A program made the position numbers and the translations under genes. 64,000 nt of DNA from Haloferula luteola (lineage in GTDB: Bacteria; Verrucomicrobiota; Verrucomicrobiia; Verrucomicrobiales; Akkermansiaceae), in contig NZ_JACHFD010000001.1 in the NCBI RefSeq assembly GCF_014201715.1, positions 124,001 to 188,000 of the forward strand, in the 5' to 3' direction. Under the pieces are notes generated by a model. The model was not told where the DNA came from and did no database searches. It saw only the letters and a program-made list of their open reading frames with translations. Below, in pieces: positions 36,509 to 45,167 of the stretch (position 1 is its first letter; each line of letters starts with the position of its first letter).

Positions 36509-37965
36509 GGCCTCACCTCCTTTCCCGCGGCAATCGCCTCATACTGCTCCTTGAAATGGCGCGACAAATCGGTCGTCTTGCGACTGATCGCAATCTTGTC
36601 GCCGCCCTTCACCAACGGCACCCATTCCTTCATGACCGTTTCGTAGCGGATTTCCCCCAGCACAAAGAGCGATGCAGGCTCCTCTCCGCCTTTCACCACG
36701 CGGGCTTCCCAAGCCCGTTTCAACTCCTCGTGGGGAGCAATGCACATCGACTTGATGATGATGCGGAGGGCATTGAACGCCGCCCCTGTGAGCTCCGGCT
36801 GATAGACGAACTCTCCCGCCCTCTCGAATGGCATGGCATCGGGGTCGCTGAATCGTTGCAGCCGATCCGGAGTGTAAAGATCCCGGCGTACCGGCAATCT
36901 TCGCAGCGCCTGTGCTTGCGGTCCCCCAGGCGACCCAGCGCGTTGGTTCCACAACACCTGCCCGGCCTCGCTCAGGCAGAACTCGACAAATTCCTGCGCC
37001 ACCTCTCCGTGCGGAGCGCCACGAAACACCCCCACCGGATCCACACTCACCGGAGTTCCTCCCGAGGGGGCAATCCACTTCAAACGGCTGTGCCCATCGT
37101 GGGCCACGATCTCCTCCATCGTGCGACCGTAGAAATCGATCGTGGTTCCCGCCGCGGCATCGCCCAAGGCGACGTCATGAGGAATCTTGCTCGATGAGTC
37201 CGAAAAATACCGTGCATTCGCCCCCATGTTGAGAATCAGCATCATCCCGTTCTCCCACCCTTTTTGTCGCGCCTCCGGGCTGTCACCCTGCTCACGAAGC
37301 ACCTTCTGCATCTGCTCCTGAATCATCATCTCGAACGACTGCATCACCGAGCTGCTCATCGTCGGGTCCGCCAAAGCCAATCGCCCGAAATAGGCGGGGT
37401 CGCGCAAATCATCCCAACGCGTAGGGGGCGCCACATCGATCCAAGCCAGTGCATCGGTATTGTAGAGAATGCCGAACTGCGAAACGCAGACCCCCACCCA
37501 TCGATGATCGGCGTCGTAGAAGGTCTGCCCCGTGAACTCTGCAGGCACCGCCGTGTCCGCAAACCACTCCGGATGGCGGGAAAACACCTCCAACTTCGCG
37601 AGCCGACCCAAATCTGCCTGCTTGCGGAAATCCTTCTCTCCACCACCAAAGAAAATATCATACTCCGTTCCCTCTTTACCCAGGTCCTTCGCCGCGGAGA
37701 AAGCCGCGTCCAACACCCGCAAAATCTCTCCCCCTCCCGCAGGCGAGCGCCAATCGATAAACAATGGGCGCCCGGTCTTCGCCTTCCAGTGTGCCGCAAA
37801 AGCCTCACCGAACTCACGTCGGATCGATTCATTGTGCGGTGTCACCACCACCAAACGATCTGCGCCCTCCTCGCTCAGTGCCACCTCCGTGTCGCGACGC
37901 AGCAGCAGCGGGGCCGCCACGATCACCGCCAAGAGGACAAGAATCGGTAGAATGCGACGAATCAT
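36505..37965 (-). CDS. Periplasmic binding protein of the iron-type ABC transporter
   Basis: An extracellular solute-binding protein of 486 residues, longer than the roughly 330-residue FbpA. The N-terminal segment (MIRRILPILVLLAVIVAAPLLLRRD) may be an uncleaved anchor because no clear AxA site follows. The type-1/2 SBP fold is indicated by DRLVVVTPHNESIRREFGEAF, YDIFFGGGEKDF, VGVCVSQFGILYNTDAL and RLALADPTMSSSVMQ. Two insertions (around SFEMMIQEQMQKVL and NALRIIIKSMCIAPHEE) explain the extra length. It overlaps the ATPase stop (ATGA) and the permease start (ATGA). Ligand is unproven. Confidence 0.82.
   Translation of the reverse strand: MIRRILPILVLLAVIVAAPLLLRRDTEVALSEEGADRLVVVTPHNESIRREFGEAFAAHWKAKTGRPLFIDWRSPAGGGEILRVLDAAFSAAKDLGKEGTEYDIFFGGGEKDFRKQADLGRLAKLEVFSRHPEWFADTAVPAEFTGQTFYDADHRWVGVCVSQFGILYNTDALAWIDVAPPTRWDDLRDPAYFGRLALADPTMSSSVMQSFEMMIQEQMQKVLREQGDSPEARQKGWENGMMLILNMGANARYFSDSSSKIPHDVALGDAAAGTTIDFYGRTMEEIVAHDGHSRLKWIAPSGGTPVSVDPVGVFRGAPHGEVAQEFVEFCLSEAGQVLWNQRAGSPGGPQAQALRRLPVRRDLYTPDRLQRFSDPDAMPFERAGEFVYQPELTGAAFNALRIIIKSMCIAPHEELKRAWEARVVKGGEEPASLFVLGEIRYETVMKEWVPLVKGGDKIAISRKTTDLSRHFKEQYEAIAAGKEVRP
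36513..36520 (-). promoter_or_regulatory. Strong Shine-Dalgarno for the ABC permease
   Basis: On the minus strand GGAGGTGA sits with its GGAGG core seven nt before the permease ATG, inside the end of the binding-protein gene. It stands out because most starts in this window have no such sequence; it may boost translation of the last gene of the operon. Confidence 0.7.
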
Positions 37966-39035
37966 GGCTTCATCACCACCACATCGGCGGGGCGAGCTGA
38001 GAGTTTCACCGTCGCCTCCGCGGGAGTGCGCAGCGTTTCAGGATTCAATTCCACCACCTGTTGACGCCCTGCGGCAGTCTCCATCGTGTAACGGATCATC
38101 CGACCCAAATAACTGCGATCCACCACTCGTCCCGTCACGCTGGATTCCCCGGGCGCATCCAAGGCCCACGCCTCAGGCCGGACCGAAAGCACCACTTTGG
38201 CTCCGCCCGACGGTGGTCCATCGCCTTCGTCCCAACCGGATAGCCGACCTACCACCTCCCCTGCCGCGGTTTGCACCCGGGCAAACCCGTCCCTGACATC
38301 AAGAACCTCGCCTTCCAGCAAATTCGTCTCACCAATGAATCCTGCGACGAAAGGGGTTCGCGGCGAACGATAAACCTCCTCCGGAGTTCCCAACTGCTCG
38401 ATTCTCCCTTGGTTGAGAACCGCCATCCGATCCGCCATCTCCAAGGCCTCCTCTTGATCGTGCGTCACGTAAATCGCCGTGAGTCCTCCCTCCTTCACAA
38501 TGCGGCGAATCTCACGCCGCATCTCGATCCTCAATTTCGCATCCAAATTCGAGAGGGGCTCATCCAACAATAGACATCGCGGCCGCACCACCAGCGCCCG
38601 GGCCAGAGCCACCCGCTGTTGCTGACCACCGGAAAGCTGATCCACCCCCCGATCCACCATCGCCCCCAGATGCACCAACTCCAGCGCCTGCTTCACGCGC
38701 TCGTCGATCTCCTTCTTCGCCACCTTCCGTTCCTCCAGACCGAAGGCAACATTTCGCCCCACCGTGAGGTGGGGCCAAAGCGCGTAACTTTGAAACACCA
38801 TCGCCGCCTCCCGCTTGTGGGGTGGCAACTGGGTCACATTCTTCTCTCCGAAATGGATACTCCCCGAGGTGGGAGTCTCCAGCCCTGCGATCGATCGCAA
38901 CAGCGTGGTCTTCCCACAGCCGGACGATCCCAGGAGGAAGAACAGCTCTCCTGCCCCGATCTCGAGCGACACCCCATCGAGGGCGGTGACCGGCCCGAAT
39001 TGCTTCACGATCTTGTCTGCGCGAATCGATTCCAT
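37962..39035 (-). CDS. ABC transporter ATP-binding protein (FbpC/PotA type)
   Basis: The first gene of the three-gene importer operon. The start MESIRADKIVKQFG follows a GGGGAG Shine-Dalgarno-like stretch; an ATG four codons upstream is possible. The 357-residue protein has Walker A GSSGCGKTT, Q-loop FQSYALWPHLTV, signature LSGGQQQR, Walker B CLLLDEPLSNLD and the switch His in YVTHDQEEA. The C-terminal 110 residues (ETNLLEGEVLDV, VVLSVRPEAWAL) form the TOBE regulatory domain of the CUT1/ferric group. Overlapping ATGA junctions tie it to the next two genes. Confidence 0.88.
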   Translation of the reverse strand: MESIRADKIVKQFGPVTALDGVSLEIGAGELFFLLGSSGCGKTTLLRSIAGLETPTSGSIHFGEKNVTQLPPHKREAAMVFQSYALWPHLTVGRNVAFGLEERKVAKKEIDERVKQALELVHLGAMVDRGVDQLSGGQQQRVALARALVVRPRCLLLDEPLSNLDAKLRIEMRREIRRIVKEGGLTAIYVTHDQEEALEMADRMAVLNQGRIEQLGTPEEVYRSPRTPFVAGFIGETNLLEGEVLDVRDGFARVQTAAGEVVGRLSGWDEGDGPPSGGAKVVLSVRPEAWALDAPGESSVTGRVVDRSYLGRMIRYTMETAAGRQQVVELNPETLRTPAEATVKLSARPADVVVMKP

Positions 39036-39173
39036 GCTCCCCTGCAATGCTTACTCTCACGCCTGATCTGGCAAGCCTTGAGCCAATCGTGTCGAAAAGT
39101 TCATTTTCGATAAAAGATTCTCTTGCGTTCACCCGGCGCCCCCCGTAAATCCGCGCCGCACCAACCACTCAGT

Positions 39174-39258
<85 letters not shown>

Positions 39259-39270
39259 CTCTAATTTTTT

Positions 39271-39300
39271 GGGGGTTACGGGACACCGTAACCCCCTTTT
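39271..39300 (+). terminator. Rho-independent terminator of tRNA-Leu
   Basis: A perfect 11-bp stem (GGGGGTTACGG at 39271-39281 with CCGTAACCCCC at 39286-39296) around GACA, followed by TTTTG. It starts 12 nt after the CCA end. The upstream TTTTTT run could let it act on the opposite strand only weakly. Confidence 0.9.
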
Positions 39301-39664
39301 GTTTGGCTCCCCTCGGCTTCGATGGGCAGAAGATGGGCAGATTCCTTGGGCCGGCTCTGGCTCGATTTTGCTAGTGGATGGTTCTGAAAAACCCGTCTCG
39401 CATCCGCCAAACAGACCGCACTCCACGTGGTTTCTAGCACCGGTCGAGCTGACCGCTCCTACGATACCCAACGAACGGATGAAGTCTGCCAGTGAAAACC
39501 GGCTCGCGATCTTTGAGCCGCTTTTGCGAGGTACAATGGTTGGTGACCGAGGCCCTCGTGAGAAGAACGTCAGGAACATTCAGCATCTCTACGACGCGTC
39601 TTCGTACCGCCTGATTCCTGACGACAGCAGGCAACCTCGCTGAAGATTGCTGCGTGCGGCCGGA
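39301..39664. other. tRNA-proximal region without a recognisable gene
   Basis: About 360 nt between the tRNA terminator and the 3' end of the AraC gene. tRNA 3' ends are common integration sites, but no integrase, no second copy of the tRNA 3' end and no repeat were found here. A short direct repeat ATGGGCAGA occurs at about 39321 and 39333. Frames here are short and unlike proteins. Confidence 0.4.
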
Positions 39665-40528
39665 TCACCGACGACGGATTCGTCCAGGTGAAACCCCATG
39701 GACCCGCTTGAATGCTCTCGAGAAATGATATGGGTCTGGGAAACCCACCGCTTCCGCTGCCGCCTTCACGCTGTGGCCACGTCTCACCATGAGGTCCGCC
39801 GCATGTTGAGTTTTCAATCGGGTCAGCAACTGCAGCGGCCGCTCGGCAGAGTATCGCTTAAAAAGTCGGGCCAGATAGGCCGGATCGAGATGACACCGCG
39901 CGGCCACCTGCGCCACCGTGTGCACTTCCAGGTAATGGTCATGCATGAATGCCTTGCACCGGGCGAAGGTTTCCAGCCCTCCGGTACGGCTGCGATCCTC
40001 CCGCCAAACATCGCTGTCGATTCGCAGGAACATGAGTTCGACAATCTGATCGCCCATCTGCTGCGCCTTGCCAGGATCCAGGCGATCACACTCAATCAGT
40101 TGGTCCCATAGTTCATGGATCCACCGGGGCTCACGGGCCTGCAGCACCTCGCACTCCGCGAGTCCGCACGATCGGATTCGCGCCTTGGCGACATCACCGG
40201 TAAGATTGACGAAGTATTTGATCAGCCCACTGCCCTGCTCCGGCCTCAGGGAATAAGCCGTGCCAGGACCGTAGGCAAAGAGTGCGCCCGGCCGGAGGCT
40301 TCGTTCGATGCCCTCATGCTCCAACTTCCACCTGCCACCCACCACGAACTCGATGGTGTAGTAGTCGAACCCGGCCCGATCGATGCCATAAGATGGAGAG
40401 CAAACTTCGCGACCCGCTCCGACTAACTTGAGCCCAGGAGCGCCGGACGGATGCAGGTCGAGAAAGAGATATTTCCCCTCGATGACATCTGTCGAAATGA
40501 AGGCTGGTCGGGACGACTCAAAACTCAT
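39665..40528 (-). CDS. AraC-family regulator divergent from the L-fucose operon
   Basis: A 287-residue probable activator of the adjacent fucose operon. Residues 1-120 form a cupin-like arabinose-binding domain (FDYYTIEFVVGGRWKLEHEG, RPGALFAYGPGTAYSL). The C-terminal HTH pair runs from HTVAQVAARCHLDPAYLARLFK to KAAAEAVGFPDPYHFSRAFKRVHGVSPGRIRRR with the canonical FS.AFK..GVSP signature. The 107-nt divergent gap to the aldo-keto reductase gene contains the two-part motif described separately. Control by L-fucose or L-fuculose is inferred from position; XylS/RhaS-like AraC proteins usually activate when bound to their sugar. Confidence 0.88.
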   Translation of the reverse strand: MSFESSRPAFISTDVIEGKYLFLDLHPSGAPGLKLVGAGREVCSPSYGIDRAGFDYYTIEFVVGGRWKLEHEGIERSLRPGALFAYGPGTAYSLRPEQGSGLIKYFVNLTGDVAKARIRSCGLAECEVLQAREPRWIHELWDQLIECDRLDPGKAQQMGDQIVELMFLRIDSDVWREDRSRTGGLETFARCKAFMHDHYLEVHTVAQVAARCHLDPAYLARLFKRYSAERPLQLLTRLKTQHAADLMVRRGHSVKAAAEAVGFPDPYHFSRAFKRVHGVSPGRIRRR

Positions 40529-40542
40529 GCAGAAAGGTCTGA

Positions 40543-40577
40543 AATATCCATCGATCCGTCAATTCCCTCCATTCCCG
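40543..40577. promoter_or_regulatory. Candidate AraC operator, copy 1
   Basis: Two blocks, AAATATCCAT (40543-40552) and CCATTCCC (40570-40577), are separated by 17 nt and lie in the intergenic region between the AraC gene and the fucose operon. The same two blocks with the same 17-nt gap recur at 49665-49699, and TCC at spacer positions 4-6 is also shared. Length and bipartite form suit a dimeric AraC protein. Confidence 0.5.
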
Positions 40578-40635
40578 GGATCGCCCCAGACGCTAAGTTC
40601 ATCGTTCATGCGCCGGAAAGCGGCGCCCGAAACCC

Positions 40636-41595
40636 ATGGAATATCGCAGTCTTGGAAACACCGGTATGGAGGTCTCCTCCCTCAGCTTCGGCGCGTCGTC
40701 ACTCGGTGCTGTTTTCCACAACGTCTCGCTCGACGATTGCATCGAAACCGTCCACGCGGCCCTTGAGGGCGGGATCAACTTCATAGATGTCTCACCCGCC
40801 TACGGCGGCACGCTCGCGGAGCTCCGTCTCGGCCGCGCGCTCGAAGGCGTGCCGCGCGATTCCTACTACCTCGCTTCCAAGATCGGCAGCTACAGTGAGG
40901 CTCGTGGCGACTATGATTTCTCCCGCGCCAGCACCGAGCGCAGCGTCGAGCACAGCTTGGCACGGCTCGGCGTCGATCACCTCGATCTCATCCAGTGTCA
41001 CGACATCGAGTTCGCTGACCACGCCCAAATCGTGAACGAAACGCTGCCGGCCTTGCAGCGTCTCAAGGCGCAGGGACTCGTCCGCCACATCGGTATCACC
41101 GGACTGCCGCTCAAAGTTTTCCCAAGCATCCTCGACCGGGTCGAGCCCGGCCTCGTCGAGACCATCCTCTCGTTCTGCCACTACGAATTGAACGACACTT
41201 CGCTCGCCGATCTGATCCCCTTCTTCCAAGAAAAAGGGGTCGGCATCATCAACGCTTCGCCGACCGGGATGGGGCTGCTCACCGAGCGCGGGGCACCCGG
41301 CTGGCACCCGGCCAGTCCAGTCATCCAGGAGGGTTGCCGGAAGGCGGTCGAACATTGCAAGGCGAAGGGCGTCGATATCGTCAAGCTCGCCGTCCAGTTC
41401 TGCCTCAAGAACGCCGGGATCGCCACCACTCTGGTCGGTACGGCCCGTCCCTCAAACATCCGGGCCAATATCTCCTACGCCAACGAACCGTTGGATGAAG
41501 AACTTCTGCGCGAGGTGCTCGAGCTTCTCGCCCCCATCCACAACCACAATTTCACCCGGGGATTGCCGGAGCACCGCGACCCCATCATCGACTGA
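40636..41595 (+). CDS. Aldo-keto reductase, probable L-fucose/L-galactose-type dehydrogenase
   Basis: First gene of the fucose operon. A 319-residue aldo-keto reductase with the tetrad D51 (FIDVSPAYGG), Y56, K82 (LASKIG) and H122 (IQCHDIEF). The segment SLSFGASSLGAVF near the N-terminus and the C-terminal GTARPSNIRANISYANEP resemble D-threo-aldose 1-dehydrogenase and L-galactose dehydrogenase, which oxidise the C1 of L-fucose or L-galactose to the lactone. That chemistry fits the operon. Reduction of L-lactaldehyde, the other product of fucose breakdown, is an alternative. Confidence 0.8.
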   Translation: MEYRSLGNTGMEVSSLSFGASSLGAVFHNVSLDDCIETVHAALEGGINFIDVSPAYGGTLAELRLGRALEGVPRDSYYLASKIGSYSEARGDYDFSRASTERSVEHSLARLGVDHLDLIQCHDIEFADHAQIVNETLPALQRLKAQGLVRHIGITGLPLKVFPSILDRVEPGLVETILSFCHYELNDTSLADLIPFFQEKGVGIINASPTGMGLLTERGAPGWHPASPVIQEGCRKAVEHCKAKGVDIVKLAVQFCLKNAGIATTLVGTARPSNIRANISYANEPLDEELLREVLELLAPIHNHNFTRGLPEHRDPIID

Positions 41596-41608
41596 CCATT
41601 TTCGAGTC

Positions 41609-42259
41609 ATGCGCATCTTCGACCTCTCCCAACCCGTGACCCACCGCGGCCCGAACTGCCCGGTTCACCCACCCATCGAACTTCCCCGCATCGCCGACCA
41701 CCCGACGGATGGCTGGCGCATGGAGGTGCTTCACTTTGCTTCCCACACTGGCACCCACCTCGACGCCCCGCTGCACAAGCTCGCAAACGGTGCGAGCATC
41801 GACGCTTTCCCACTCGAAGCCTTCGCCGGACGGGCTGTCGTCGCGGACCTCGATGGCATCGAAGCCGGGCACCCGATCGGACCCGAGGACCTCGAAACCA
41901 CCCTGACTTCCGACCTTGAGGATTCCATCGTCCTCCTCAACACCGGCTGGGGCCACCGTCGGGAAAAATCCGAAGAATGGCATTACCGCAGCCCCTACCT
42001 TTCTCCCGCTGGCGCGGAATGGCTCGTCGCTAAAAAGATCCGCGCGGTCGGCATCGATCATTACTCCATCGGTGGTAGCTGCGATCCCGACAACACCCGC
42101 ACCCATGAGATCATCCTCGGTGCCGGTATCTGGGTCGTCGAAGACCTCTGTTTCCGCGATGGCTGGCGCGAGGCCGCCAGCGGCACCTTCCAAGCGCTTC
42201 CCCTGAGTTTCCCCGGCTTCTCCGGCACACCCTGCCGGGCGGTTTTCATCAACGATTAA
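41609..42259 (+). CDS. Cyclase-family metal hydrolase, possible sugar lactonase
   Basis: A 216-residue protein of the kynurenine formamidase/cyclase family (PF04199), which use a zinc or manganese centre to hydrolyse amides or lactones. The family motif HTGTHLDAP is present with upstream FDLSQPVTHRGP and downstream VGIDHYSIGG. The start MRIFDLSQPV was chosen because it begins the conserved first strand, 14 nt after the previous stop. Between a sugar dehydrogenase and an alcohol dehydrogenase, opening of an L-fucono- or L-galactonolactone is a plausible role, but this is inference. Confidence 0.78.
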   Translation: MRIFDLSQPVTHRGPNCPVHPPIELPRIADHPTDGWRMEVLHFASHTGTHLDAPLHKLANGASIDAFPLEAFAGRAVVADLDGIEAGHPIGPEDLETTLTSDLEDSIVLLNTGWGHRREKSEEWHYRSPYLSPAGAEWLVAKKIRAVGIDHYSIGGSCDPDNTRTHEIILGAGIWVVEDLCFRDGWREAASGTFQALPLSFPGFSGTPCRAVFIND

Positions 42260-42269
42260 TCCCCTTGCC

Positions 42270-43289
42270 ATGCACACTCTCACTCTTGAAGGGCCTGGCA
42301 TCCTAAAGTCGGTCGAGGCCGCGGAACCCGGCGCACCCGCCCCGGGGGAAGCCCTCGTCCGGGTCCACCGCATCGGCGTCTGCGGCACCGACATCCATGC
42401 CTATGGCGGCAAGCAACCGTTCTTCACCTACCCGCGCATTCTTGGCCACGAACTCGGTGTCGAGGTCGTGGCGACCGGCGATGGTGTCACGAACGTAAAG
42501 CCCGGCGACCGCTGCTCGCTCGAGCCCTATGTGAACTGCCAGAAGTGCATCGCCTGCCGCCGGGGCCATGGCAATTGCTGCACCTCCATGCAGGTCATCG
42601 GGGTGCATACCGATGGCGGGATGCGCGAGAGATTCGTCGTCCCCGCCCACAAGCTCCACCCCAGTGCCGAGCTCAGCTACGAACAACTTGCCCTGGTCGA
42701 ACCGCTTGGCATCGGAGCGCACGCAGTCGAACGTGTGAACCTCGAATCCGACGAATTCGCGCTGGTCATCGGTGCCGGGCCCATCGGCCTCGCCACCATG
42801 CAGTTCGCCTTGGAAAAAGGCGCGCAAGTCATCGTCCTCGACATCAACGACGGTCGCCTTGCCTTCTGCCAGAAGCAGCTTGGGGTGCCCCACGCCATCA
42901 ACGGCCTCCATGAAAACGTCCTTGAGCGCCTCGCCGAAATCACCGGCGGCGACATGCCCACCGCGGTTTTCGACGCCACCGGAAGCCCGCGCTCGATGAT
43001 GGCCTCTTTCGACTACCCCGCCCATGGGGGGCGTCTCGTCTTCGTCGGTCTCTTCCAAGGTGAAGTCACCTTCAACGACCCGAACTTCCACAAACGTGAA
43101 CTCACCCTGATGGCCAGTCGCAACGCGCACCCGGCCGATTTCCCGCGAATCATCGACCTGATCGAGTCCGGCCGCCTCGATACCAACCCATGGATCACCC
43201 ACCGTGGCGGATTTAACGACGTACCCCAACTCTTCCCCACATGGACGAACCCTGAGACGGGCGTCATCAAAGCCATGATCGAACTCTGA
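42270..43289 (+). CDS. Zinc-dependent alcohol dehydrogenase (MDR superfamily)
   Basis: A 339-residue NAD(P)-dependent dehydrogenase. Catalytic zinc ligands are in RIGVCGTDIHAYGG and LGHELGVEV; the structural zinc cysteines are in CQKCIACRRGHGNCC. The nucleotide-binding turn is VIGAGPIGL. MRTL-type sugar-acid and L-threonine dehydrogenases (for example the L-galactonate 5-dehydrogenase group) share this layout. It starts 10 nt after the cyclase-family stop. Substrate candidates are L-fuconate/L-galactonate-derived acids or 1,2-propanediol/lactaldehyde. Confidence 0.83.
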   Translation: MHTLTLEGPGILKSVEAAEPGAPAPGEALVRVHRIGVCGTDIHAYGGKQPFFTYPRILGHELGVEVVATGDGVTNVKPGDRCSLEPYVNCQKCIACRRGHGNCCTSMQVIGVHTDGGMRERFVVPAHKLHPSAELSYEQLALVEPLGIGAHAVERVNLESDEFALVIGAGPIGLATMQFALEKGAQVIVLDINDGRLAFCQKQLGVPHAINGLHENVLERLAEITGGDMPTAVFDATGSPRSMMASFDYPAHGGRLVFVGLFQGEVTFNDPNFHKRELTLMASRNAHPADFPRIIDLIESGRLDTNPWITHRGGFNDVPQLFPTWTNPETGVIKAMIEL

Positions 43290-43309
43290 AATCCAAACAT
43301 TCAAAACCC

Positions 43310-44707
43310 ATGAGCAAATACCCGAGTGACCAGGACTCCCGTGTCGTGCCCGCCAAGTTCATCTACCCCTTCATCTTTGTTACCAGCCTGTTCGCGCTAT
43401 GGGGATTCGCGAACGACATCACCAACCCTCTAGTGCGCGCGTTCAAGGAAATCTTCCTGATCAGTAACGCGCAGAGCAGCCTCGTCCAGTGGGCCTTCTA
43501 CGGCGGCTACGCGACGATGGCAATCCCCGCCGCCTTGGTCATCCGCAAGCTTTCCTACAAATGGGGCATCCTCATCGGTCTCGGCCTTTACGCCACCGGC
43601 GCGCTGCTAACCATCCCGGCGAGCATGCAGATGAACTTCAACATCTTCCTCGTCGGCTTTTACGTACTGACCTTTGGCCTGGCCTTCCTCGAAACCAGCG
43701 CCAATCCCTACATCCTCTCAATGGGTTCCCCGGAAACCGCCACCCAGCGGCTCAACCTTGCCCAGGCCTTCAACCCGATGGGCTCGCTGACCGGCATGCT
43801 CGTCGCCAGTCTGTTCATTCTTCCCAACCTCAAGGTAGCCGAGTTCCGCAGCGCTGAAATCAACGCTCACCCCGAATACAAGGAGATGCTCCCGAGCCAG
43901 GTCGACGGACTCATCTCCAAATCACTGGAAGACTTCGCGAGCGCCAACCCGGCCCCGCATCTTGAAATGGTGAAGCACGATCTGAACGTCGTGATGATCC
44001 CCTACGCCACGATCGCAATCGTCGTGCTGCTCGTGCTGGTGCTCTTCAGCTTCTCGAAAATGCCCAACACCGGCCACGAAGAGGACCCGATCCGCCTCAG
44101 CCACCTGCTCAAGCGGTTGTGGAACTTCCACTACGTTGGGGGGGTCATCGCCCAGACCTTCTACGTCGGCGCCCAGATCATGTGCTGGACCTTCATCATC
44201 CACTACGGGATGACCCTCGTCGGGCTGTCCGCAGCCCAGGCGCAGAACTACAACATCGCCGCGATGGTGATCTTCCTCACCAGCCGCTTCATCTGCACCT
44301 TTCTGCTGAAATACCTGAATCCCGGCGTGCTGCTCGGCATGCTCGCCATCGGCGGCGTCACCCTTACCCTCGGTGCAGTTCTGATCCATGGCATGCCCGG
44401 CCTCTACTGCCTCATCGGCGTGTCGGCCTGCATGTCGCTGATGTTTCCCACCATCTACAGCATCGCCTTGGACGGCCTGTCCTCGAACCACGCCAAGCTC
44501 GGCTCGGCCGGCCTGATCTTCGCCATCGTCGGTGGCGCTTTCATGCCCCGCATGCAGGGAGCGATGATCGACGGTGAGGGAATGGAGTTCCTCGGCCGCT
44601 CGCTCGAGTCCATCCGCGTCTCCTTCTTCCTTCCCGCCATCTGCTTTGTCGTCATCGCCTGCTACGGGTTCCTTTGCAACCGCATCGAACGCGTGGCCCA
44701 CCATTGA
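43310..44707 (+). CDS. fucP: L-fucose:H+ symporter
   Basis: Major-facilitator permease importing L-fucose. At 465 residues with about 12 membrane helices it is close to E. coli FucP. The first helix segment [15 protein letters not shown] has the acidic residue at the position of E. coli Asp46, and [11 protein letters not shown] carries the Glu equivalent to Glu135; both are needed for proton-coupled transport. [14 protein letters not shown] and the [15 protein letters not shown] segment are further FucP-subfamily marks. D-glucose/galactose paralogues (GluP) are similar, but the flanking fucU and fucI settle the call. Confidence 0.9.
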   Translation: MSKYPSDQDSRVVPAKFIYPFIFVTSLFALWGFANDITNPLVRAFKEIFLISNAQSSLVQWAFYGGYATMAIPAALVIRKLSYKWGILIGLGLYATGALLTIPASMQMNFNIFLVGFYVLTFGLAFLETSANPYILSMGSPETATQRLNLAQAFNPMGSLTGMLVASLFILPNLKVAEFRSAEINAHPEYKEMLPSQVDGLISKSLEDFASANPAPHLEMVKHDLNVVMIPYATIAIVVLLVLVLFSFSKMPNTGHEEDPIRLSHLLKRLWNFHYVGGVIAQTFYVGAQIMCWTFIIHYGMTLVGLSAAQAQNYNIAAMVIFLTSRFICTFLLKYLNPGVLLGMLAIGGVTLTLGAVLIHGMPGLYCLIGVSACMSLMFPTIYSIALDGLSSNHAKLGSAGLIFAIVGGAFMPRMQGAMIDGEGMEFLGRSLESIRVSFFLPAICFVVIACYGFLCNRIERVAHH

Positions 44708-44723
44708 TCTTCCATCTAAAACC

Positions 44724-45161
44724 ATGCTCAAAGGCATCTCACCGCTCCTTTCCCCGGAACTCCTCGCCACGCTCCACCGCATGGGACACGGCGACGAGAT
44801 CGTCCTCGCCGACGCCCATTTCCCGGGGGAAACGTTCAGCACCCATACGCTTCGTGCCGATGGCCTTGGCATCGCGCCTCTCCTCGATGCAATTCTTCCG
44901 TTGCTGGAACTCGACGCCTATGTCCCCCAGCCTCTTCTCATGATGGCGGCGGTCGAGGGCGACACGCTCGATCCTGAAGTCGAGAAGCGCTACCGCGAAT
45001 CGATCGATCGCCACGCGCCTGACGCACCTTCCATCGCCCGCCTGGAACGCTTCGCCTTCTACGACCGCGCCAGGAAAGCCTTCGCCGTGGTCATGACCGG
45101 CGAACTCGCAAAATATGGCAACATCATCCTCAAGAAGGGCGTCACGCCCGCAACCTCCTGA
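44724..45161 (+). CDS. fucU: L-fucose mutarotase
   Basis: Interconverts alpha- and beta-L-fucopyranose before isomerisation. The 145-residue protein from [14 protein letters not shown] follows E. coli FucU almost residue by residue: [15 protein letters not shown] (catalytic His region), [55 protein letters not shown] and [13 protein letters not shown]. It sits 16 nt after fucP and 6 nt before fucI. Longer frames upstream overlap fucP and were rejected. Confidence 0.95.
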   Translation: MLKGISPLLSPELLATLHRMGHGDEIVLADAHFPGETFSTHTLRADGLGIAPLLDAILPLLELDAYVPQPLLMMAAVEGDTLDPEVEKRYRESIDRHAPDAPSIARLERFAFYDRARKAFAVVMTGELAKYGNIILKKGVTPATS

Positions 45162-45167
45162 ACCGAC

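Noticed and set aside
39259-39664. tRNA-flanking region as a possible integrated element boundary
   Set aside because: No integrase, no repeated tRNA 3' end and no repeat flanking the fucose region was found.
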